DNA from: Flectobacillus longus
Lineage (GTDB): Bacteria > Bacteroidota > Bacteroidia > Cytophagales > Spirosomataceae
Assembly (NCBI RefSeq): GCF_030056705.1
Contig: NZ_JASHIC010000017.1
Location: 123,688-187,687, forward strand
Length of the DNA: 64,000 bases
Direction: 5' to 3'
Shown: in pieces, positions 17,100 to 25,805 of the stretch
How positions within the stretch are numbered: position 1 is the stretch's first letter
Layout of the letters: every line of letters starts with the position of its first letter
Notes under the pieces: model-generated
Seen by the model: only the letters and a program-made list of their open reading frames with translations
Told to the model about the DNA's origin: nothing
Database searches by the model: none
Translations under genes and position numbers: made by a program

Positions 17100-17789
17100 A
17101 TGAATGTCTTTTTTAAAACTCTTATTATTAGCACTTTACTAGTGTTATCCATTCATTCAATCAAGGCTCAGAATACGAAAAAGCTATTGGTCATATATAC
17201 CAAAGAAACCTATCTAAAATCGGTTAAAGAGGATAGCAATAAAGCTTTAGTGTTATTGAAAGAATATGTTCCCAGCATCAAGCTGGATATTAAATATGCT
17301 ACTTCACAGAATATTTTTTATCAAAAACTCTATTCTAAAGCCGTAGCTTATATTCGTCTGCCAGTAGCCAAGGCGCTAGCCAAAGTTCAGGAAGAACTAA
17401 AATCAAAGGGCTTATCACTCAAAATTTATGATGCTTACCGTCCGTATTCGGTCACCGTTCAAATGTTTGAAATGCTCCCCGACACCTTATATATGGGTTT
17501 GCCTTGGACAGGTAGCAAGCACAATAGAGGTATTGCTTTGGATTTGACTTTGGTAGATTTAAAAACAGGAAAAGAACTCAAAATGCCAACCCCTTTCGAT
17601 GCGTTGGTATATGCCTCTCATCCTGAATTTTCATTGATTTCGGACGAGGCTAAAGAAAATAGAGAGCTATTAAAAAAGGTGATGAAAAAGTACGATTTTG
17701 TCGTTGATCCAATGGAGTGGTGGCATTTTAATTATAAGAGTAGTACAAATTTCGAAATCTTGGATTTACCCTTCAAAACCTTCGAATAA
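17100..17789 (+). CDS. D-alanyl-D-alanine dipeptidase (VanX-like, M15D)
   Basis: 229 residues from the ATG at 17100, which opens a good signal peptide (LIISTLLVLSIHSIKA/QNT); an upstream GTG adds a poor extension. The M15 zinc site is clear: SKHNRGIALDLTL (His and Asp ligands) and EWWHFNY (catalytic Glu and His ligand), with the DAYRPYS substrate-arginine motif. VanX/DdpX enzymes cleave D-Ala-D-Ala. With a signal peptide this one would act in the periplasm, more likely in peptidoglycan turnover or dipeptide scavenging than in vancomycin resistance, since no vanHA genes are present. It follows the ABC ATPase by 66 bases and a strong terminator closes the unit. Confidence 0.88.
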   Translation: MNVFFKTLIISTLLVLSIHSIKAQNTKKLLVIYTKETYLKSVKEDSNKALVLLKEYVPSIKLDIKYATSQNIFYQKLYSKAVAYIRLPVAKALAKVQEELKSKGLSLKIYDAYRPYSVTVQMFEMLPDTLYMGLPWTGSKHNRGIALDLTLVDLKTGKELKMPTPFDALVYASHPEFSLISDEAKENRELLKKVMKKYDFVVDPMEWWHFNYKSSTNFEILDLPFKTFE

Positions 17790-17811
17790 TAACATTTGGC
17801 TTGATTTTAGC

Positions 17812-17845
17812 AGGAAGAGTGCATGGCACTCTTCCTTTTTTTTTA
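17812..17845 (+). terminator. Rho-independent terminator
   Basis: AGGAAGAGTGC, loop ATG, GCACTCTTCCT and then nine T residues. It is a perfect 11-bp stem, and ends the receptor-ABC-dipeptidase unit. Confidence 0.9.
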
Positions 17846-17949
17846 CAAAAAAGTAATCTCCCATGATTAAACTCAGCTATCAATTATTTATCATACCCTT
17901 TCATGTTGTTCATCGGGTATTTTAGCACAATAGTCAACAATATTGACCA

Positions 17950-17980
17950 TTTTATCGAAAACGATTTTAAAATCGGAACG
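17950..17980. promoter_or_regulatory. Palindromic operator candidate upstream of the RND operon
   Basis: ATCGAAAACGAT overlaps CGATTTTAAAATCG (17962-17975, perfect palindrome) about 80 bases before the TolC-type ATG. It is a plausible repressor site, but no regulator gene adjoins the operon. Confidence 0.35.
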
Positions 17981-18056
17981 AAACCAACTTGGTCGGCGTT
18001 GTCTAAATACGTTGTACCTCAGCAGAACAAATAATCAATTACTAAAACTTAAATTC

Positions 18057-19451
18057 ATGAGTACTAGGCTTCACAACGGAAAAATGTGGACGAAGCTGTT
18101 TTTTACAGCACTGAGTTTACTCAGTTTATCGAGCAAAACATTTTCCCAAACCACGCAGACTACCACTGCGATTCAGGGTACTAGTGCAGAGAATCTTGCG
18201 GCAGAATCTCCAACTTTGGACAAAGCCACACTTGATAATGTGATTCAATATGCACTAAAACATCAACCTTTAATTCAACAGTCGGTCATAGACCAACGCG
18301 TTGTTGAAAATACCATCAAAAGCAAATTGGCAGATTGGTATCCACAAATCAATTTTAATTACAATTTACAACACAACTTTGCTGTTCAGACGAGTATTAT
18401 CGGAGGTAATCCTGTAAAACTAGGTGTTGACAATACTTCAGCCGCTCAGTTTAGTTTGACACAAAGTATTTTTAACCGTGATTTGTTATTGGCAAATCGT
18501 TCACAAAACGATGTTCGACAACAAGCTTCACAAACGATTACCAACAATAAAATTGCTGTTGCAGCCAATGTAGCCAAAGCATTTTATGCGGTACTTTCGA
18601 CCAAACAACAAATCAGTGTTGCAGAAGGCGATATCATTCGTCTGAAAAAGAGCTTGAAAGATGCCAAAAGCAACTATGATGCTGGTACTGCTGACAAAAT
18701 CGACTACAAGCGTGTTACCATTACCTTGAATAACACGATGGCAACCAAGGCAAGTAATGAGGAATTGCTGAAAGCAAGATTACAAGCACTCAAATCTTTG
18801 ATGGGATATCCAGTCGATAAGCCTTTGGAGATTACGTACGAGCCTACTCAAATGGAAAATGAAATTGCCCTTGATACTACACAAAAAGTAGAGGTACAAA
18901 GTAGAATCGAGTATCAGCAATTACAAACGCTTAAACGTTTGAGAGAAGCAGATTTGAATTATAGCAAATGGGCATATCTACCAAGTGTATCGTTGAATGG
19001 CGCTTATAACCTTAACTTTTTGAATAATAGTTTTGGAGATTTGTACACTAGAAACTATCCAAACTCTTTTGCTAACTTGACTTTGGCTTTGCCTATCCTC
19101 CAAGGAGGAAAACGTAAGATTAATACCAATACTGCTGAGTGGCAAATCAAGCGTTTGAACTTGGATATGGTCAATCTTAAAAATTCTGTTAACAATGAGT
19201 ACCAACAAGCTTTGGCAACTTACAAGAGTAATTTGACCGTTTTTCTTTCTCAAAAAGAAAATATGGAGTTGGCTAAAGAAGTATATGACCTTGTACAAAT
19301 GCAATATCGCTCAGGTATCAAAACGTATTTGGAAGTCATTACCGCAGAAACAGATTTACGCTCGGCACGCATCAACTACTACAATACTTTGTATTTATTA
19401 CTTTCAAGCAAAATCGATGTGCAAAAAGCACTTGGTCAATTAAATTACTAG
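18057..19451 (+). CDS. TolC-family outer-membrane efflux protein
   Basis: 464 residues from the ATG at 18057, which starts a sensible signal peptide (LFFTALSLLSLSSKTFS/QTT). The longer frame from a TTG adds 38 basic residues without signal character. OEP-type repeats with long coiled coils are present (VIQYALKHQPLIQQSVIDQR; QNDVRQQASQTITNNKIAVA). The C-terminal half has LEVITAETDLRSARINYYNTLY, a standard TolC/OprM ending. It heads an operon followed by adaptor and AcrB-type genes in the order tolC-mfp-rnd, frequent in Bacteroidota. It should form the outer-membrane channel of this pump. Confidence 0.9.
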   Translation: MSTRLHNGKMWTKLFFTALSLLSLSSKTFSQTTQTTTAIQGTSAENLAAESPTLDKATLDNVIQYALKHQPLIQQSVIDQRVVENTIKSKLADWYPQINFNYNLQHNFAVQTSIIGGNPVKLGVDNTSAAQFSLTQSIFNRDLLLANRSQNDVRQQASQTITNNKIAVAANVAKAFYAVLSTKQQISVAEGDIIRLKKSLKDAKSNYDAGTADKIDYKRVTITLNNTMATKASNEELLKARLQALKSLMGYPVDKPLEITYEPTQMENEIALDTTQKVEVQSRIEYQQLQTLKRLREADLNYSKWAYLPSVSLNGAYNLNFLNNSFGDLYTRNYPNSFANLTLALPILQGGKRKINTNTAEWQIKRLNLDMVNLKNSVNNEYQQALATYKSNLTVFLSQKENMELAKEVYDLVQMQYRSGIKTYLEVITAETDLRSARINYYNTLYLLLSSKIDVQKALGQLNY

Positions 19452-19511
19452 CATTTAAAATATTTGTATCGACTATTATAAAAGTCGGTCACCCAATAAA
19501 CATTGTTTCCT

Positions 19512-20645
19512 ATGTTCATGTATAAAACTAACTCTTTTGCTACAATCGTGGGTATCGTATTACTCAGTGCATGTGGCGGAAAAAAAACTGATACAGCAGC
19601 ACTAACTCCCCCTCCAGTGTCGGTCAGTATCGAAGCTGTTGAAAGTACTGATGCTGTCTTTTTTGATGAATATCCTGCAACTGTAAACGCCCTTGACATG
19701 GTGGAGCTTCGTCCACAAGTGAGTGGTTATATCTCAGGAGTTCACTTTGCTGATGGTGCTCGTGTAAGAAAAGGACAATTACTTTATACCATTGATACCC
19801 AATTATTTGAAGCAAACTACGACCAAGCAGTAGCCAATCTTAAAGTGCAAGAGGCTAATTTAGGAAAAGCGCAAAAAGATGCTAACCGTTATCATGAGTT
19901 AGCAAAGAACGATGCCGTAGCCAAACAACTAGTCGATAATGCTGATGCCGCTTTGGAAGCAGCTCAAAGACAAGTAGATGCCTCAAAAGCTAATATCCGT
20001 AGTGTTCAAACCAATGTAAGATATACCAAAATTTTTGCGCCATTCGACGGAACAATTGGTATTTCATTGGTCAAAAAAGGTACGGCCGTAACAGCAGGTC
20101 AAACTATTTTGAATACTGTATCTACCGACCGTCAGTTAGCTGTTGATTTTAATGTTGACCAAAAAGAGATTTTCAAATTCTCAAAAATGCTTCAACAAAA
20201 AACTTCTGCTTCTGACTCAACTTTTACTTTAGCATTTAATGGCGAAAAATATCCTTACAATGGAAAAATCGCTTTACTTGACCGTGCAGTAGACCCACAA
20301 ACAGGTACTATCAAAACTCGTTTGATTTTTCCAAACCCTCAAAATATCCTACGTGCGGGCATGACAGGAACTGTACGAGTTTTGACCAAAAATAATTCAG
20401 CTGTAGTCATTCCTTACAAAGCTATTTCTGAGCAATTAGGAGAGTTTTTTGTATATGTACCAGGAGATAGTAGCAAAGTAACGCAACGTCGTGTTGAACT
20501 TGGAACAGCGATTGGCAAAAAAGTCATTGTGAAAAAAGGTTTGACATCAGGCGACAAAATCATCGTAGAGGGCATTCAAAACTTGCGTGAAGGTTCGGTT
20601 TATACTACCGAAGCGCCAGCTCCAGCAGCTCCTGCGAAAAAATAG
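19512..20645 (+). CDS. RND periplasmic adaptor (membrane fusion protein)
   Basis: 377 residues from the ATG at 19512. Lipoprotein signal with lipobox LLSAC, so anchored to the inner membrane like AcrA. Domain order: beta-barrel start (SIEAVESTDAVFFDEYPATV), lipoyl half (VELRPQVSGYISGVHFADGARVRKGQLLYTID), coiled-coil hairpin (~100-150, ALEAAQRQVDAS), second lipoyl half (YTKIFAPFDGTIG), barrel, then membrane-proximal domain (VVIPYKAISEQLGEFFVYV). The C-terminus is an Ala/Pro tail. It lies 60 bases after the TolC gene and 204 before the permease. It joins pump and channel; multidrug export is likely, but substrates are unknown. Confidence 0.9.
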   Translation: MFMYKTNSFATIVGIVLLSACGGKKTDTAALTPPPVSVSIEAVESTDAVFFDEYPATVNALDMVELRPQVSGYISGVHFADGARVRKGQLLYTIDTQLFEANYDQAVANLKVQEANLGKAQKDANRYHELAKNDAVAKQLVDNADAALEAAQRQVDASKANIRSVQTNVRYTKIFAPFDGTIGISLVKKGTAVTAGQTILNTVSTDRQLAVDFNVDQKEIFKFSKMLQQKTSASDSTFTLAFNGEKYPYNGKIALLDRAVDPQTGTIKTRLIFPNPQNILRAGMTGTVRVLTKNNSAVVIPYKAISEQLGEFFVYVPGDSSKVTQRRVELGTAIGKKVIVKKGLTSGDKIIVEGIQNLREGSVYTTEAPAPAAPAKK

Positions 20646-20849
20646 TAATTCTATTGATGAGTAGAGTTTCGACACAACTCATCTAACTTATTCTTAGATA
20701 TTTATTAAGTATCTTAACTATTGGTCATTTTTTGTAAAATCTTGAAAAGGTATTTTGTAAATACCTCATTATAAGCGTTAAAGACTAGAAAGCAAGACGT
20801 TTTATCTTTTCTTGAAATCACCAATAGCTATTCAACAAATCTGTTACTT

Positions 20850-23800
20850 ATGATAGCTGATGTTTTTATAAAACGCCCCATAACTGCCATCGTTACATCC
20901 ATTGTGATTGTAATTGTGGGAGCTATTGCCATGGCGACACTGCCCGTTTCTCAATATCCTGATATTACCCCTCCTACCGTAACTGTATCGGGTATATTCA
21001 CGGGGGCAGATGCTCAAACGGTAGAACAAACCACCACTACTCCTATCGAAACCCAAATTAACGGTACTCCTGGCATGAGTTATATGTCGTCCAACAGTAC
21101 CAGTAGTGGTCAGAGTAGTATCAACGTAACTTTCGATATCGGTACAGACGTTAACATTGCTGCGCTAGACGTACAAAACCGTGTATCGGTAGCTCAACCA
21201 ACCCTTCCAGATGCGGTAAAACGTTTAGGATTAACGGTTCGTAAACGTAACCCAAGTATCATGATGGCCTTGGCGCTTTATTCTCCTAATGGTACACATG
21301 ATGCAAAATTCATTGGTAACTATGCCAATATTTATTTGAAAGATGCCCTCCAACGTATCAAAGGTGTAGGTGATATTGTATCCCGTGCCGATGACTTTGG
21401 GATGCGTATTTGGTTAGATCCAGAAAAATTAGCGGCTCTTCGCATGACGCCATCAGATGTTTCGGCAGCTTTGGCAGAACAAAACTTACAGGTAGCAGCT
21501 GGTGTAATTGGTGGTAACCCACAACCTCAGAATCAAGCATTTGAATATAGTGTATTGACAAACAGCCGTTTGAATACCAAAGAACAATTTGAGGATATCG
21601 TTGTAAGAAGCTCTCCAAGTATTGGAAGTATTGTGTATCTCAAAGATGTAGCTCGTGTAGAATTAGGTCGTTTTGACTATGGCGTAAATGCTTTTGTAGG
21701 AAAACGTCCTGCGGCATTTGTAATTATTTACTTAGCGCCAGGAGGAAATACTTTGGAAACGTATGAAGGTGTAACTAAGGCTTTAACAGAAATGAAAAAG
21801 ACTTTCCCTAAAGACCTTGACTATGTGGTTCCATTAGAATCTGCTTCTGTCGTAAAAGTATCTATCGAAGAGGTAGTACATACTTTGGTAGAAGCCTTGA
21901 TTTTGGTAATTATCGTAGTGTTCTTGTTCTTACAGAGCTGGAGAGCTACGTTGATTCCTATCTTAGCAATTCCTGTATCTTTGATTGGTACATTTATCTT
22001 ATTTATTCCTTTTGGATTTACCATAAATACCTTGACCTTGTTTGCCTTCGTTTTGGCGATTGGTATTGTTGTGGATGACGCCATTGTGGTAGTAGAAGCC
22101 GTTCAGCATAATATGGACGAGCATGGATTGACTCCTAAAGAAGCGACACAAAAAGCTATGAAAGAAATTTCAGGTCCAGTAATCGCTATTGCCTTAATTT
22201 TGGCGGCGGTATTCGTTCCTGTAAGTTTTGTGCCAGGTATTGTAGGTCGTTTGTATCAGCAATTTGCCATTACCATTGCGGTGTCAGTAATTCTTTCGGC
22301 ATTTGTAGCCTTATCATTGACTCCAGCTTTATGTACCATTATGCTCAAACCAACACCTAGCGAAAGTGAACGTAAAAGCTTGCTAGACAGGTTCTTTAAA
22401 TGGTTTAACAATCGTTTTGAAAAACTCTCTTTTGCTTATACTCGTGGCGTTGCCAAGTGGATTAAAGCAACTCCTTTGGTATTGGTAATGATGGTTTGTT
22501 TGTTTGTAGGTCTTTTCTTCTTGTTTAAAAATAAACCAACAGGCTTTATTCCAACAGAAGATGAGGGTCGTATGTATGTAACCTACGAAATGCCAGAAGC
22601 AACGTCAACGGCTCGTAACGTAGAGATGTTCCAAAACATCATGAGTCGTTTGGAGCGTATTCCAGAAGTACGTGTTGTGGGTGGTATTGCTGGTTTGAAC
22701 GTTGTGAGTTTCTCAAACAAATCAAACGTTGGTACTTTCTTCGTAAACCTAAAACCTTGGTCGGATCGTAAAGGAAAAGAACATCATGTGCAAAGTGTAA
22801 TTGATAATATCAAAAAAATCACTTCTGATATCAAAGAGGCTCGTGTTTTACCTATTGCTCCTCCTGCTATTCCAGGTTTAGGTCAAACGGCTGGTTTTAC
22901 TTTTGAATTACAACAAACAACTAGTCCAGACAATATTCAGCAGTTTGAAAAAGTAGCTCGTACTTTCTTAGCAGAACTTAACAAACGCCCAGAAATTGGT
23001 ATGGCATACACTTTCTTTAGTGCCAGAACGCCTGGTTATCAGATAGATGTAAACCGTGACCAAGCCAAAAAGCAAGGTGTCAATATCAACGATATTTTTG
23101 GTACACTTTCTACGCTATTGGGTAGTTCGTATGTCAACGATTTTACCTTATATGGTCGTAACTTCCGTGTAATGGTACAAGCAGATAGTAGTTTCCGTTC
23201 TTCTTTGGACAAAATCCAGCAGTATTATGTTCGTAACTCGGCTGGAAATATGGTGCCTTTGAAAACTTTGGTCAATGCTAAAGTTATCGAAAATGCCGCA
23301 TTAATTTCGCACTATAACGTGTATCGTGCTATTGAAATTAATGGTACTCCAAAACCAGGTTTTAGTAGTGGACAAGCCATCAAAGCTTTGGAAGAAGTTG
23401 CAGCAAGAACATTGCCAGTAGGCTATTCATATGAATTCTCTGGTATGAGTCGTGAAGAAATTAAGGCGGGAGATAGTACTGTTTTGATTTTTGCGATTTC
23501 GATTATCTTCGTATTCCTATTTTTGGCAGCCTTGTATGAAAGTTGGTCTATTCCATTCTCGGTACTTTTTGCTGTACCAGTTGGGGCTTTTGGTTCAATT
23601 TTGACATTGACCCTTTTACCAAACCTTTCAAACAATATCTATGCACAAATTGGTTTAATTACCTTGATTGGTCTAGCGGCCAAAAACGCCATTTTGATTG
23701 TAGAATTTGCCAAAGAACGTGTAGATCACGGCATGGAGCTCATTTCTGCTACCTTAGAGGCTGTTCAACTACGTTTGCGACCAATTATTATGACGTCGCT

Positions 23801-23987
23801 AGCCTTTATCCTAGGGGTTTTACCATTAGCATTTGCAAGTGGTGCCGCAGCCGAATCTCGTAAAACCATTGGTTGGACCGTATTTGGAGGTATGTTGTCA
23901 GCAACGTCCTTAGCAATCTTCATTGTGCCTGTTTTATTCGTAGTTATCGAAAAAATCGCTAACCGCAAAAAACACACAAAAGCGTAG
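20850..23987 (+). CDS. AcrB-type multidrug RND permease (HAE-1)
   Basis: 1045 residues, the usual length for AcrB. It starts IADVFIKRPITAIVTSIVIV as in the family. The GAIAMATLPVSQYPDITPPTVTV opening of the porter domain and a proton relay helix FAFVLAIGIVVDDAIVVVEAV (the paired Asp residues of TM4) are visible. The second half repeats the fold, with GLIGLAAKNAILIVEFAKE on TM10-11. The wording is that of hydrophobe/amphiphile exporters (HAE-1), not heavy-metal CzcA. It forms a trimer with the adaptor and TolC encoded just upstream. A strong terminator follows at 24040. Confidence 0.95.
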   Translation: MIADVFIKRPITAIVTSIVIVIVGAIAMATLPVSQYPDITPPTVTVSGIFTGADAQTVEQTTTTPIETQINGTPGMSYMSSNSTSSGQSSINVTFDIGTDVNIAALDVQNRVSVAQPTLPDAVKRLGLTVRKRNPSIMMALALYSPNGTHDAKFIGNYANIYLKDALQRIKGVGDIVSRADDFGMRIWLDPEKLAALRMTPSDVSAALAEQNLQVAAGVIGGNPQPQNQAFEYSVLTNSRLNTKEQFEDIVVRSSPSIGSIVYLKDVARVELGRFDYGVNAFVGKRPAAFVIIYLAPGGNTLETYEGVTKALTEMKKTFPKDLDYVVPLESASVVKVSIEEVVHTLVEALILVIIVVFLFLQSWRATLIPILAIPVSLIGTFILFIPFGFTINTLTLFAFVLAIGIVVDDAIVVVEAVQHNMDEHGLTPKEATQKAMKEISGPVIAIALILAAVFVPVSFVPGIVGRLYQQFAITIAVSVILSAFVALSLTPALCTIMLKPTPSESERKSLLDRFFKWFNNRFEKLSFAYTRGVAKWIKATPLVLVMMVCLFVGLFFLFKNKPTGFIPTEDEGRMYVTYEMPEATSTARNVEMFQNIMSRLERIPEVRVVGGIAGLNVVSFSNKSNVGTFFVNLKPWSDRKGKEHHVQSVIDNIKKITSDIKEARVLPIAPPAIPGLGQTAGFTFELQQTTSPDNIQQFEKVARTFLAELNKRPEIGMAYTFFSARTPGYQIDVNRDQAKKQGVNINDIFGTLSTLLGSSYVNDFTLYGRNFRVMVQADSSFRSSLDKIQQYYVRNSAGNMVPLKTLVNAKVIENAALISHYNVYRAIEINGTPKPGFSSGQAIKALEEVAARTLPVGYSYEFSGMSREEIKAGDSTVLIFAISIIFVFLFLAALYESWSIPFSVLFAVPVGAFGSILTLTLLPNLSNNIYAQIGLITLIGLAAKNAILIVEFAKERVDHGMELISATLEAVQLRLRPIIMTSLAFILGVLPLAFASGAAAESRKTIGWTVFGGMLSATSLAIFIVPVLFVVIEKIANRKKHTKA

Positions 23988-24039
23988 TTTTTCAATTTGA
24001 AGATTTGAAAATGTAGAATCTTCCGATATTTTAGGCTAA

Positions 24040-24077
24040 TAAAAAAGGAATCCCGCGTGTGGGATTCCTTTTTTACT
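24040..24077 (+). terminator. Strong terminator after the RND operon
   Basis: AAAAAAGGAATCCC, short loop, then GGGATTCCTTTTTT. The A-run before and T-run after allow it to work in both directions, serving the RND operon and the convergent lacI gene. Confidence 0.9.
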
Positions 24078-24148
24078 AGCCTAATTATCAATAGTTTATT
24101 ATAAGCTACATTTTTTAACTAACTTGCTATTTATCTATTTTTGAAAAT

Positions 24149-24266
24149 CTTCAAATCTTCAAATCTTCAAATCTTCAAATCTTCAAATCTTCAAATCTTC
24201 AAATCTTCAAATCTTCAAATCTTCAAATCTTCAAATCTTCAAATCTTCAAATCTTCAAATCTTCAA
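24149..24266. repeat. 8-bp tandem repeat (CTTCAAAT) x 14.75
   Basis: Fourteen exact copies of CTTCAAAT and a partial fifteenth. It contains the last codons and the stop of the minus-strand lacI gene: ...TTG AAG ATT TGA. Because 8 is not a multiple of 3 the repeat is open in one plus-strand frame, giving a meaningless IFKSSNLQ repeat peptide. A shorter reverse-complement piece (TTTGAAGATTTGAAAATG) lies at 23995-24013 on the far side of the terminator. Confidence 0.95.
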
Positions 24267-25406
24267 CGAAGACTTTCTCACAACCAATTTCCCTTGTACG
24301 ATAATATCTTCTGGTACAAAATTATCTCCATCAATGATATTATTAATGAGCGTATTGGCCGCTATTTCGCCCACTTGTAAAGGAAATTGATGAAAAACAG
24401 TTAAGGCTGGCTCTATTAATTCTGCAATTTGGTCATCACCAAAGCCTGCGATAGCAATTTGTTCAGGAATTTTAATACCTCTCTTTTTCAGTTCCACCAT
24501 TAGTTCAATAGCATTGCCATGATGAACTGCAAAAATTGCATCTGGTGGCGACTCCAATGATAACCATTGATTTAGCGCATCTACAGCTTCATTTTTTCTA
24601 AAACCAATATGGTAAACTAAATTTTGGTCAAAAATAAGTCCATATTCCTTTAAAGCAGCTTGATAACCTTCAAATCTCTCCTGACTAATCAATAAATCTT
24701 TGGGACCAGCACAAATTGCTATTTTTTTACATCCTTGCTTTATAAGATGTTCTACCAACAAAAAAGAACCTCTAAAGTTATCCAGAATCACTTTAGCTGT
24801 TGGAAGCTCATAAGCAACTCTATCAAAATGAACAATTGGAATACCTCTATTCAAATGTAGTTTGATATGCTCAAAAGAGGTCGTTTCAACAGAATGACTA
24901 ATCAACAAACCATCCACCTGACTACTCATTAAAGCCTGTACATTAAGTGTTTCGGTCGAATGTGATTCATTTGACTGGCAAATCATCACTCGATAACCCG
25001 CATTACTCGCCACTTGTTGAATACCAGACAATACCCCAGCAAAAAAAGGTCTTTGAATATCTGGAATCACCACGCCAATAGTATTTGTAGCTCCCCTATT
25101 GAGACTTTGTGCCAGCAAATTAGGGCGATAATCGAGTTCTTGGGCGACTCTTAGTATTTCCTGACGGGTATTTTCATTAATCTCCTTGCTATTATTCAAT
25201 GCTCTCGAAACTGTGGAAGGGGCAACACCTAAGGCTTTTGCAATATCCACAATCGTAGTTTGATGATTTTTTTTAGCAGGTACAACAGGTGTAGTTTGTA
25301 CTGTAAAATAACTGTCACACGATTTACACAAAAATCGTTGCTTACCTCGAACAAAACCTGCTTTTACCAAATTTTGTGTATCCTGACAATTTGTACATTG
25401 TATCAT
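24255..25406 (-). CDS. LacI-family regulator with N-terminal zinc ribbon
   Basis: 383 residues, ~45 longer than typical LacI proteins. Residues 1-35 hold a zinc ribbon (CTNC, KxGFVRGKQRFLCKSC) of the kind found at the start of IS1 InsA-type transposases. A standard LacI helix-turn-helix follows (TTIVDIAKALGVAPSTVSRALN, ~50-70), then hinge helix (YRPNLLAQSLN) and sugar-binding core (IGVVIPDIQRPFFAGVLSGI; VDGLLISHS; DAIFAVHHGNAIELM). It is divergent from the glucuronate operon, and palindromic sites lie between them, so it probably represses that operon and responds to a uronate or its oligomer. The last codons lie inside the 8-bp tandem repeat. Confidence 0.92.
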   Translation of the reverse strand: MIQCTNCQDTQNLVKAGFVRGKQRFLCKSCDSYFTVQTTPVVPAKKNHQTTIVDIAKALGVAPSTVSRALNNSKEINENTRQEILRVAQELDYRPNLLAQSLNRGATNTIGVVIPDIQRPFFAGVLSGIQQVASNAGYRVMICQSNESHSTETLNVQALMSSQVDGLLISHSVETTSFEHIKLHLNRGIPIVHFDRVAYELPTAKVILDNFRGSFLLVEHLIKQGCKKIAICAGPKDLLISQERFEGYQAALKEYGLIFDQNLVYHIGFRKNEAVDALNQWLSLESPPDAIFAVHHGNAIELMVELKKRGIKIPEQIAIAGFGDDQIAELIEPALTVFHQFPLQVGEIAANTLINNIIDGDNFVPEDIIVQGKLVVRKSSLKI

Positions 25407-25628
25407 ATAGTTTATGCTTGATTTGTGTCTGAGTAATTATACGAGTTGTTAATGATAAAGAATAACCTAAACTTTTTTTCTTTTTTCTATGTCTACCAAC
25501 CCATCTTGAATCGAATTGTTGTATTTTTTTTATACATCATTTTTGGTTATTCTATCCTCAAAAATACAAGTAGATTAGCATTTCTAAAAGTAGAACTTTT
25601 TGTTGAATATAATGATATATATCGGCGT

Positions 25629-25642
25629 CGTTTTCGAAAACG
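25629..25642. promoter_or_regulatory. LacI-type operator candidate O1
   Basis: CGTTTTCGAAAACG is a perfect 14-bp palindrome with a central CG step, the usual form of LacI-family operators. It lies between lacI and the glucuronate operon, just upstream of the -33 element. Confidence 0.6.
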
Positions 25643-25678
25643 TTTGCGATATTTTTATAAAAATATATCAAGAAAAAC

Positions 25679-25711
25679 TTTGTTTAATATAAAAATATAG
25701 CCTTACATTTA
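25679..25711 (+). promoter_or_regulatory. Promoter of the glucuronate/xylan operon
   Basis: TTTG (25679-25682), 21-base spacer, TACATTTA (25704-25711). This matches TTTG-N19..21-TAnnTTTG with a single mismatch. Candidate operators flank it at 25629 and 25742. Confidence 0.5.
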
Positions 25712-25741
25712 GTTCAAATCTCCCCCAATTAATATCAAGTA

Positions 25742-25758
25742 TCGGAAATGATTTCCGA
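25742..25758. promoter_or_regulatory. Operator candidate O2
   Basis: TCGGAAATGATTTCCGA: perfect 7-bp arms around TGA, placed ~30 bases after the -7 element and ~50 before the ATG, where a bound repressor would block transcription. Its sequence differs from O1, so it may serve a second regulator. Confidence 0.45.
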
Positions 25759-25805
25759 AAAACTTGAACTATTTTAAGAAGTACTATTTCCAAAAACTAC
25801 TGAGT

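Noticed and set aside
17100..17789. Vancomycin resistance gene vanX
   Set aside because: The M15 motifs fit, but it has a signal peptide and lacks vanH/vanA neighbours; a periplasmic dipeptidase is more likely.
24149..24266. CRISPR-like array
   Set aside because: The repeat unit is 8 bp with no spacers and no cas genes; it is a simple tandem repeat.
25446..25700. 84-residue open frame between lacI and uxuA
   Set aside because: It overlaps the palindromic operator and promoter of the glucuronate operon and has a very AT-biased composition (Phe, Ile, Asn, Arg), so it is probably non-coding.
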